Part shown: one piece after another, positions 1 through 8,000 of the stretch
Layout: every line of letters starts with the position of its first letter
Numbering within the stretch: position 1 is the first letter of the stretch
Made by a program: the position numbers and the translations under genes
Notes under the pieces: generated by a model
Database searches by the model: none
Seen by the model: only the letters and a program-made list of their open reading frames with translations
Told to the model about the DNA's origin: nothing
NCBI GenBank assembly: GCA_023436515.1
Contig: JAEZIV010000450.1
Location: 1 to 8,344, forward strand
Length of the DNA: 8,344 nt
Source of the DNA: Bacillota bacterium
GTDB lineage: Bacteria; Bacillota; Clostridia; Acetivibrionales; DSM-1351
Direction: 5' to 3'

Positions 1-67
1 TCTCCAATCTACGAGCCTAGCTCGTTCAAAAACACTGATGAAAAGACACATAGTGGCTTTTCGGCAG
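1..67. other. Non-coding sequence beyond the terminator
   Basis: No gene, ribosome binding site or convincing promoter is visible. Two short inverted repeats are present: a perfect 6-bp one at 11-25 (ACGAGC, 3-nt loop, GCTCGT) and an imperfect one at 33-55 (CACTGATG against CATAGTG). Neither is followed by a T-run on either strand, so neither looks like a terminator. Confidence 0.4.
11..25. repeat. Short perfect inverted repeat, ACGAGC-CTA-GCTCGT
   Basis: Six-base arms with a 3-nt loop. It could be a small RNA hairpin, part of an operator for a gene to the left of the window, or chance. Nothing in the window distinguishes these. Confidence 0.35.
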
Positions 68-106
68 AAAAAAAGCAATAACTTTATTTCATAATAAAAT
101 TATTGC
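68..106 (-). terminator. Rho-independent terminator of the three-gene unit
   Basis: On the minus strand, an inverted repeat (106-93 with 88-75) can form a 14-bp stem with one mismatch and a 4-nt loop. The stem is AT-rich with a GC pair at its base. It is followed at once by seven T residues (74-68). The hairpin begins about 70 nt after the stop codon of the last gene. The plus strand has no T-run after the hairpin, so it is probably one-directional. Confidence 0.85.
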
Positions 107-176
107 CCTTCGAAAAAAGTGATATACATTTTTAGTTGTCTATTTCCCTAACATTAAATACCTGAAAAATTGGAGC

Positions 177-1025
177 TTAATAGGTTGAAAGTGCTCTGCT
201 GAGCATGATTGAAAAATCTCCTCTTGAAATATTGCTAGTTTCCTTAAACGAATTATATATACTATCCTTTGGTGTTAAAATTTTCAAGTTAAATATATTC
301 TGAACACTATCCGAATACCACTGATTCCTCTTCAGCTTTGTATAAACACCTGTGGTATTTGTTTTAAACTTGAAGGCCTTTGATATTATGGTGCAGGCTT
401 CGGCAACAGTCACCTTGTCGTTTGGCTTAAAAGCCTTACCATTAGGCGCCGTCATCAAGCCCTTTGTAACCACAGCATTTATATACTTCTTACCCCAATG
501 CTTGTCAACATCACTGTATTTTGACTTCGAAGCTGTGTCAAGCTTCAGATTTAGAGCCAGGGCAAGCATGGATGCCAGCTCAGCCCTTGTGATTGCTGTT
601 CCGGGTTTATACTTCGCCTCGCTGAAGGCAACAGTTATTCCGCTGTCGTGAAGATGCCTCACGTATTCGTCATATTCTGTATTAATTATATCGCTATAGG
701 GCCTGAATTTCAGGTTATCAGAGTTTGTAGTGATAACTCTGAAAGGAGCTATCACCATATATTCTGATATTTCGGCAGTTGCCGAGCTGCTCCCCCCTTT
801 AACCAAGGAGTAGGTAACATTGACTGTCTTCCCGTTTTTCGGACTTACTGCTACTATCTTAAGTCCTTTCCCCTTCTCTTGACTTGTGAGGGTAATAAGA
901 TACTTTCCCTGGTCATACTTGCTTACTACCTTGACTCCGTTTGCAAATACTCCTTGAATAGGCAGGGTCGATATAAGCAATGAAAAAATTATAGCCAGGA
1001 TTATTTTGTTTGTTTGTTTCCTCAT
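177..1025 (-). CDS. Small secreted protein with three SLH motifs
   Basis: Complete 282-residue exported protein. The start at ATG 1025-1023 is supported by an AGGGGG site 5 nt upstream and a signal peptide: basic MRKQTNK, hydrophobic core about residues 8-23, likely cleavage after VFA at residue 28. Residues 30-107 form a small domain of alternating beta-like stretches (YLITLT, LKIVAV, VNVTYSLV, MVIAPFRVITT) that I cannot assign to a family. Three SLH motifs follow: 109-160 with ITRAE at 145-149 but Tyr where Trp is usual; 170-219 with YSDVDKHW intact but VTVAE instead of TRAE; and 228-279 with Trp236 and ISRGD. SLH trios of this type normally bind pyruvylated secondary cell-wall polymer, so wall attachment is the likely role. 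It lacks FN3 units, unlike its two upstream neighbours. It is the last gene of the unit, 12 nt after the preceding stop, with an intrinsic terminator about 70 nt beyond its TAA. The SLH call is confident; the ligand is inferred. Confidence 0.92.
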   Translation of the reverse strand: MRKQTNKIILAIIFSLLISTLPIQGVFANGVKVVSKYDQGKYLITLTSQEKGKGLKIVAVSPKNGKTVNVTYSLVKGGSSSATAEISEYMVIAPFRVITTNSDNLKFRPYSDIINTEYDEYVRHLHDSGITVAFSEAKYKPGTAITRAELASMLALALNLKLDTASKSKYSDVDKHWGKKYINAVVTKGLMTAPNGKAFKPNDKVTVAEACTIISKAFKFKTNTTGVYTKLKRNQWYSDSVQNIFNLKILTPKDSIYNSFKETSNISRGDFSIMLSRALSTY

Positions 1026-1030
1026 GATGT

Positions 1031-1036
1031 CCCCCT
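1031..1036 (-). promoter_or_regulatory. Ribosome binding site of the small SLH gene, overlapping a second stop codon
   Basis: AGGGGG on the minus strand, 5 nt before the ATG at 1025-1023. It is a G-rich variant that can pair with the anti-Shine-Dalgarno sequence through a G-U wobble. The preceding gene ends in TAA followed immediately in frame by TAG (1040-1035), so the Shine-Dalgarno overlaps the tandem stop. With only 12 nt between the genes, translational coupling is plausible. Confidence 0.75.
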
Positions 1037-1037
1037 A

Positions 1038-4000
1038 TTATTCAATTTCACCCACCAGCACCAACGCCTTTTCAATCATGTACATAAGCTCACCTCTTGT
1101 TACTGCTCCGGCAGGATCAAGGGTTGTGGCTGAAATATTTGGAACAAAACCGTTTTCTACGGCAAATGCAACCTTATCAATATTATCTTTATCAATTTTA
1201 GAATAGTCGCTATAGCCGGATACCGCCGAGTTGCTTCCCCTCACCTTTGTACCTGACTTAATTTCGTACAGAACAACAGCCATACGGGCGGCATCCTGCC
1301 TTGTCAAAGTGCTCCCTGCCGTCTTTCCACTCTTGATGAAGCCGGCCTTAACAGCGGCTTCCAAATATCCGTTGTCATAGCTGTAGTTGTCAATAGTATC
1401 AAATATAAGCTTGATCCCTTCGCCAACAGTTGCCTTATCCTCGGGCCTGAACAATCTGCCGTTTACACTCTTTAAAGTGTGGGCAAAGGCTACATTAACA
1501 ATTGATGATTCATACTCATAATCATATATATCATCATATATCCCACTTGTTCTGTCAGCCATAGCAAATAACCCGGGTGTAGCAGTCTGAATACTCAGAA
1601 TTCCCATATTATTATCAGGGTCATATTTATTGGAGGAATTCTGCTTTTCCCATAGGCTTCTCGAAGCATTATACATATAACCAAGGGTTTTTCCCTCTGT
1701 ATAATCACTTCTATTTGAATATGGATACTTTATAATCAACGGTGTCCATAGTTTATCGATGGCTATGTTACTTACACCATTATCCAGGGTTATCCCGATC
1801 TGGGCCAGAGGCTGCCTTATAAGAAGCTCATTGCTTCTTGAGTTCGGAGTCTGTGGTACTAACGTAAGGTTTATAACATAAATTTGTTCCTTTTGAGTAT
1901 TTTCATTTTTTACACCAGATAAAACCCCTGCCCTGAAGTTATAAGAAACTACAGCTGTTTTAACTTCGAGGTTTTCCTTAAGCTGCTCCAGCCTATCAAA
2001 AACCTTTCTTGATATGTGCAGGGATATGCTGCTGGCTGTGCTAGGTGGCTTTGATACATCAATGGTGTAATCCAGTATTCTGTCAGTTTTAATAACCTCC
2101 ACAAGCCTGTCTGCATTAACGCCTGTAACCTTAACTACCCATACTCCACCCACTACTGTCGGGGCCTTTTCAATGTACTCACCGGATATAACATTATCAA
2201 CATCCTGATCGGAGTCGTAGTCATCACTGCTTCTCAGTGTTCTAACACTAATACTTTGCGTCGGAATTGAGGTCAGCTTCTTTAAAGGGTCATAAGCATA
2301 GAGTCTGGCGAAGTATCTGAAGTTGGATTTCAAGCCGTCCACCTTGAATTCGGTAACCGCTCCTGCCTTATATTGCTTAAGCTCCTTGTAATCTACCCCA
2401 CCTGCCACCTCAATAATGTACTCAAGTCCAGGTTCCTGAATCCATTCAAAGGTTATAGTATTTTTTGTTATAGCATCAAGAGTGTTTTTTACTCCAAAGC
2501 CTCTTGGTGTAGAAGGAGGCACATCCTTTAAGGTTCTTAAGGGCAGAGAATCGCCCCACTCGGATTTTTCACTCAAAGTTCTGTCCTCACTAAAAGCCTC
2601 TGCCTGTATCCAGAAGTAATAGAGTGTGTTTGCCGTAAGACCGGGTATTCTGACGTAGTTAACTCCTGATTGCTTTATCTGCTCTGAGGTAACAGTTACA
2701 TTTCCTGTTGCCTTAGTTACATCATCCACTGTTCCGTATTTTATGTGGTAGGTATTCCCTTCCTTGTAGTTCCAGCCCAGATCCACATAGGTATCTCCGG
2801 TAAAACTGTAATTAAAAGCCGGTACTATAGGCTTTTCAACTACCTGTGTAGGCGCCGGACTAGTCGTAAAAACTATCGGATTAGAGACTTCAGAGAAAAT
2901 CGGCTCCTCTCCATTCCCAATATCCCTGACAGCCCTTACCCATAGAATGTACGTTGTATTAGGCTTAAGCTGCTCCACAGGGATGACAACATTGTGCTTT
3001 GCATAGTTCGGAGTGTTGTTTGTCACACTTTCCGGGGCATTCAAGGTCGGGTCCTCTGTAGGGTCATTTGGGGTAACAGGTACCTTTTCCAGCTTGTAGT
3101 TATCTATCTGATTAATATCTATTCCTTCGAAATACTCTTCAACTCCTACATAAAGAGTTACTCCCTTATCATAGGACACCTTTCTGTAGGTTTTACCGTC
3201 AGGAGGGGTAGTAACGGGGTTGTATTCCACCGTATCGTTAAGGGACAGCTTATCTGTCTTAACATAATACCATTTACCGGTATTTGCATAAGGTGGTTTG
3301 TTGAACATTTCATACCAGCGGTTTTTAAGCTGTATTGTAACACTATCATCGGTAATCAGCTTTTTATTATTCTCTGACCTGATCTCCAGAGGGGGATTTG
3401 AAGGCAGTAAGGGTCTGTCAATCGCACCTCCGGGGAGGGTGATAACCACCTTCAAAGCAGGGTAGGAGTTGTATTCCACATTCTGAATTACTCCGTCTAC
3501 TTCCTCAGCAAAATTTTTCTTTGCAACTATTTTATAGTAATAGGTATGATTCTGTTTAAGTCCTGTAAGCTTGTACTTATAACCGATGGTTCTGTTATCA
3601 TCGGCAACATCCCTGATAAAATTTGCTTCGGCAGGCACAAAGTCTTCAGCAATTTTTGTCTCATCGGGGGGAGTATCAATTTTGTCAGGGTCCTCAATAA
3701 GCCAGATATCATACATGACCTCTGTATCCACACTTCCATCAGCCTTTTTTGGCACTCTCCACAATATGGTGGCAGTATCGGTTCCCAATTGGCCTTTGAA
3801 CTCAATAGTCTGATCTAGCTTAAGGATATCGCTGTAGGAAATAATGTATGCATCTGAGGAGTCTTTAAAGAACTCAACAATTTCAGGCATTGGGGGGGAA
3901 GCAGGAACCTCACCCTCTTTCAAAATTATTTTGTCCGAAACAATTTTTACACTATCGGGATAGTAGGGAAGTCCCCCCTTGGTTACAATTGCTCGTATGA

Positions 4001-5027
4001 TGTAGTAACTCACCTGTTCGTCAACGGGAACAGTTATAAAGGTTGTAGTACTATCCTCAATGAGCATAGGTATTGGCACATTTCCCACGTACTTATCAAT
4101 CTGATACTGAACCTTTATGTCTGAATTTGAAATTCCGGCTACAACAGGGCTCCAATCCAACCTCCAGATAGTTCCGGCATCAGTTGTAGACATTTTTGTA
4201 GTTTTTGCCAGAATATATGTGCTGGTCAAAACTATGTTTGAGGATTCATTCCTTTGTATTTCAGGATCTGAAATATCAGGAACAACCTTTACATAATAAA
4301 CTCTACCCGGATCCTTAACCGTATGCTCATATATCAGGGAGCCATTGGCTTGATCCACTATTACCGGTGCATTCACTGCTCCTATCTGTTCCTCAGATAT
4401 GTAAATAGGCAGTGTATTTGTAAACTCCTTATTCTCAGAAACATACAGTTTATAGTTTATTCTTTTGCCCTCATTCCAAACGTCATCCCAAATGATTTTT
4501 ATTTTATTTGTACTGACAGTCAAGGATTGAAGCTTTATATCTGTAAGAAACTTTACAGTATTTGAAGATGAGGACTCATCTGATTTTTTTATTACATTGT
4601 TAAGGTCGGCGTACTCGTAATACGCTTTTGCATTGGCCTTATATACCGTACCGGAATTCAGATTTCTCATTCTTACAGGAGAGGTTGCGGCAGGGAGGTC
4701 CTTTTCCTTCAAAACCGCCCCCCTTTGTGTCCTATAGCCCTTGGCTGATTCCTCCAGATATATATTGACATACTTACCCGTAACAGTTATCCCCTGGGGA
4801 TTATCAACCCTCTCCCAGCCAATATCGGTATAAAAGCCCGAGGCCCCACCGTCAGAGCTGCTATATCCGATAGCAGGCTCGGTATTGGGGTTCAAGGGCG
4901 AAATAGCCAGCTTGCTTGGAGCCGGCTGGGTGGGTATTCCCGTTGCAGCCGAAACCCCTGAAAATCCATATGATGTTATAAATACTGCTGCCGCCAATAT
5001 CGCTGCCATTGCCCTTTTTGCTTTCAT
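1038..5027 (-). CDS. Secreted 1329-residue FN3-array protein with C-terminal SLH motifs
   Basis: Complete gene for a probable cell-surface structural or adhesive protein; specific function unknown. The start is the ATG at 5027-5025, with GGAG 7 nt upstream and a clear signal peptide: basic start MKAKR, Ala-rich core, likely cleavage after VSA at residue 27. About seven FN3-like units follow, near 36-160, 161-273, 275-375, 378-533, 536-727, 730-834 and 836-930. B-strand Trp occurs in GWERV, IIWDD, LDWSP, ILWRV, LGWNY and FEWIQ, and F-strand signatures include LKQNHTYYY, LKPNTTY and LTANTLYYF. The fifth unit is much longer than a normal ~90-residue FN3. An Asp-rich linker DDYDSDQDVDN (935-945) precedes a beta module homologous to one in the upstream gene (987-1036, then about 1090-1155). 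The C-terminal region (about 1155-1329) holds three weak SLH motifs with TVGE, LTRQD and VTRGE signatures and no SLH Trp. I see no cysteine in the whole protein. The stop is TAA, followed directly by TAG. Confidence 0.92.
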   Translation of the reverse strand: MKAKRAMAAILAAAVFITSYGFSGVSAATGIPTQPAPSKLAISPLNPNTEPAIGYSSSDGGASGFYTDIGWERVDNPQGITVTGKYVNIYLEESAKGYRTQRGAVLKEKDLPAATSPVRMRNLNSGTVYKANAKAYYEYADLNNVIKKSDESSSSNTVKFLTDIKLQSLTVSTNKIKIIWDDVWNEGKRINYKLYVSENKEFTNTLPIYISEEQIGAVNAPVIVDQANGSLIYEHTVKDPGRVYYVKVVPDISDPEIQRNESSNIVLTSTYILAKTTKMSTTDAGTIWRLDWSPVVAGISNSDIKVQYQIDKYVGNVPIPMLIEDSTTTFITVPVDEQVSYYIIRAIVTKGGLPYYPDSVKIVSDKIILKEGEVPASPPMPEIVEFFKDSSDAYIISYSDILKLDQTIEFKGQLGTDTATILWRVPKKADGSVDTEVMYDIWLIEDPDKIDTPPDETKIAEDFVPAEANFIRDVADDNRTIGYKYKLTGLKQNHTYYYKIVAKKNFAEEVDGVIQNVEYNSYPALKVVITLPGGAIDRPLLPSNPPLEIRSENNKKLITDDSVTIQLKNRWYEMFNKPPYANTGKWYYVKTDKLSLNDTVEYNPVTTPPDGKTYRKVSYDKGVTLYVGVEEYFEGIDINQIDNYKLEKVPVTPNDPTEDPTLNAPESVTNNTPNYAKHNVVIPVEQLKPNTTYILWVRAVRDIGNGEEPIFSEVSNPIVFTTSPAPTQVVEKPIVPAFNYSFTGDTYVDLGWNYKEGNTYHIKYGTVDDVTKATGNVTVTSEQIKQSGVNYVRIPGLTANTLYYFWIQAEAFSEDRTLSEKSEWGDSLPLRTLKDVPPSTPRGFGVKNTLDAITKNTITFEWIQEPGLEYIIEVAGGVDYKELKQYKAGAVTEFKVDGLKSNFRYFARLYAYDPLKKLTSIPTQSISVRTLRSSDDYDSDQDVDNVISGEYIEKAPTVVGGVWVVKVTGVNADRLVEVIKTDRILDYTIDVSKPPSTASSISLHISRKVFDRLEQLKENLEVKTAVVSYNFRAGVLSGVKNENTQKEQIYVINLTLVPQTPNSRSNELLIRQPLAQIGITLDNGVSNIAIDKLWTPLIIKYPYSNRSDYTEGKTLGYMYNASRSLWEKQNSSNKYDPDNNMGILSIQTATPGLFAMADRTSGIYDDIYDYEYESSIVNVAFAHTLKSVNGRLFRPEDKATVGEGIKLIFDTIDNYSYDNGYLEAAVKAGFIKSGKTAGSTLTRQDAARMAVVLYEIKSGTKVRGSNSAVSGYSDYSKIDKDNIDKVAFAVENGFVPNISATTLDPAGAVTRGELMYMIEKALVLVGEIE

Positions 5028-5034
5028 GGTATAT

Positions 5035-5038
5035 CTCC
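5035..5038 (-). promoter_or_regulatory. Ribosome binding site of the 1329-residue FN3/SLH gene
   Basis: GGAG on the minus strand with a 7-nt spacer to the ATG at 5027-5025. It lies in the 25-nt gap after the upstream TGA, so the gene has its own initiation site. No promoter-like sequence fits in this gap, which supports co-transcription. Confidence 0.8.
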
Positions 5039-5052
5039 GTTTCTATTAGGTA

Positions 5053-8000
5053 TCATAGTTCTAACATCTTTTGAATTACAACAATAATTCCGGCTCTGTT
5101 TATTGCAGCTCCAGGATTGAACTTTGAAGAGGAATCCAAGCTCATCAGCTGCATTTGCAGGGACATATACACCGGTACGGCGTATTTGTCGAGAATGTCC
5201 TTGTCATCCGCAATGCTTTTGTAATAGGTTGCCTTAAGCCGGTCATAATCTATTCCGCTTCTTTCACAATACAGCTTAACAGCCAACGCTGCCGTTTCCT
5301 GCCGGGTTAGATTTCTATAAATATTGGTAACATTAATTATTTTATCTATACCATAGGCTTTGGCCTTGGTCTTAATGTCGACCTGAGCGTCCACTCTGTC
5401 TTCCCATATAAGTTCGTATAATAGAACCGCCTCCCTGACAGTGACACTGAGATCAGAGTTAAAGGATGTCTCAGATCCCGCAAACACCGAAGCTAAATCA
5501 TATTTCTGAGAGAACTTGGATATATATGGCTTAGCTGCATTATCCACAGAAATGGTGTCGGCAACATCCTTCGAGGATAATAAAGTATATTTACCGGTAC
5601 TGTTCACAAAAAAGCTCATATAGCCATCTTCGCTCTTAAGATTCTGCGTCAGCTTCTGCCAGTTTGTTGAATTCTCATATAGTACGTATGGATTAACCTT
5701 GCCTGTAGCCTTATAAGGAATTCTCACTCCCATTCCCGAGCTGAATTTAGTAATGTTATACTTCTGGGAGAACACTCCGGCTGTATAGCCTACTCCGTTT
5801 AACGTGTCCTCAAGATAGTAGGACAGCTCACTTTTAATTTCCTCAAGCAGCCCGTTCAGGTATGTCTGAATAGCCTTTGCATCCCCGCCCAGATTAGTGT
5901 TGTTGGGATTCTTTATTACTGCAAGCTTTTGAGCTATTAGTCCCGAGACATCATTATATAGCTTGTCCTTGATCAGAGCATTAATATCTCCTCGGGTCTG
6001 CTTACTTGCCACCGCCTGAGCTGACAAAATATTCATTTTTGAGGCCGAGGCTGTGCCTGAGGGTATCTGTGGCTGTACCGTTGCACTCTGTGTATTGTTT
6101 ATCTTCAGATACACATCCTTTGACCCGCTAAAGCCTGCTGCATTTTTGAACTCCTCCTGATTTACGGCATCAAAGGTGTCGGGCCTGATAGTAAACTCAA
6201 TATCTCTGGCCTTGATAACCAGGCTTCTGTTGTTATCCTTCATAGCCTTTAATATATCCTTTGCAAGGTAGACCTCGTCACTGTTAACATAAGCCGGACC
6301 TTGTGAAATATCTACAGTATAGGTGAAGTTCCCGAAGCCCTGCAGTAAATTAATAATTCTTTCATCCTTTACAAAGACCTTGTTGGAGACACCGTTCTTT
6401 TTGCTGATATCCCAGTAAACCTCCTGCTCCAGCTTATTTATCATGTCAAGGAACTTTGCTACTATTCCGGTATTATCATCCTCGTCATCATAGTCCTCCT
6501 GACTGAATTCAGTTCTGGTGTTAACAGGACCTATATATTTGGAGGGTGTAACCGCAGTCTGATCCGATGCGTCGGTTTTGGTTGCACGAACCTTTATGTA
6601 ATACTTGGTATTGGGCTTTAAAGGCCTGTGCTCAATTGAACCGTCGGGCAGCTTTGTAGGCGCCAGCTTTATTCTGGCATTATAGGTATAGTAGCTTGTA
6701 TTCAGGTTACTGTTGCTCTTCTCTACATAATAAGGATAGGTATGGGTCGTTATGTCAACATACTGCTCAAGATCAACAGAATTATTCAGAACAAGATAAT
6801 CACTGTCATCCTCTGTCCTGATAGCAAGCTCAAAGCCTGAATAGGGATCAATTGCATAGCCCTGCCACCTTACGTCAATCTGATAATAATCATTTCTTGT
6901 ATTCCTGGTCAGACTGCTCATCACCGCATTATCCCTTGTACGGACTACCTGAATATTGTACTCGGTATTGGGCTTTAGCTTTAATAGCCGTCCATAATAA
7001 ACACTGCCGTTTTTCACAATTGTATATTGTGACTTAGTCAAGGTAGTATAGCTGCTCTCCTTTGATGTTTTCAGCCTGAGACTGAAGCTATCCGCGGTAA
7101 GATCATAGGTTGTATCAAACCAGTAAAAGCCAAGCTCACAGTCGCTAACGACCTTGAGCTGGGAGGGAGGCTCTATAAGTGATGTTGTCACAGGTATTGA
7201 AATCCAAACGCTGGATCTGGTTTTACCTGCCTCAACAATCTCGGCATTCAAGCTGAAATAGTACAGCTTATTTGGGTACAGCCATGTATCTATAGTATAT
7301 CTGCATTTTTTTGTCTTAGGATCATATGTAAAATTACCTGGAAGCGGATTCAGATTTGGATTCAGTGTCAGCTTGAAGGAATTATTATCACTGTTGTTAT
7401 CCTTGTTTCCGAATATGCTTATATAGCTTTTATAAACAGGGTCCTGAATAATATTTGGGTCGTCTGCCTTTGTATTTGGTGCTACCTTCATTGAGGTCGC
7501 AATAAGACTATAGGCTGCAGCATTCTCCCTCACCGTCCACTCAAAGGTCACTGTCTGTCCGGTAACCATGCGATTACCATTTGAATCAACAGCTATTTTA
7601 AAGTCCTCGGGAGCAAGAGGCCTTCTTTCACTATCTTCAGGAACCGTGGGCTCTCCTGTTGGTGTTGTTACCGGAAGTAAAGCCGTTTCAACGGATTCTT
7701 TAGGTTCGTGCTCATTAATCAGCTTGAGCCTGACCTTTACATAAAAGTAATAGGTCGAATTTGGAGCAAGGTATTCACCAAAGGCGTCCTGGTTATTAAT
7801 ATTATTGAACTTATTAATAGTAGCGTACACCCAGGTTGTGCCACCGAGGGTCTGCTTAGTAAAAGCTACGTCCCCCACATTTCCCGCCAAATCCGTTGTA
7901 CCGATTTTTCTAAAGGAGGTAGGTTCCGATCTTGTACTCATATATAAATCATATATAACCGCATCATCTGCATGTGGACTTGAGGTATAGTTACTCCAGT

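Noticed and set aside
93..120. Possible plus-strand terminator in the same hairpin
   Set aside because: After the stem on the plus strand the sequence is CCTTCGAAAAAAG, with no T-run. There is also no plus-strand gene to terminate.
352..651. Plus-strand open frame of 99 codons opposite the small SLH gene
   Set aside because: It is antisense to SLH-coding sequence with intact motifs, and no Shine-Dalgarno is seen.
2193..2225. Dockerin or EF-hand reading of the Asp-rich linker
   Set aside because: There is only one short acidic stretch. The paired 22-residue repeats of a dockerin and the helices flanking an EF-hand loop are absent, so it is kept only as a possible calcium linker.
2994..3377. 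Plus-strand open frame of 127 codons
   Set aside because: It lies wholly inside the 1329-residue gene on the other strand, has no convincing ribosome binding site, and its protein has no recognisable domain. The minus-strand frame has clear FN3 signatures throughout.
3527..3818. Overlapping open frames on both strands within the large FN3 gene
   Set aside because: Several frames stay open here by chance. Their translations look like out-of-frame copies of the FN3 coding sequence and lack a start context.
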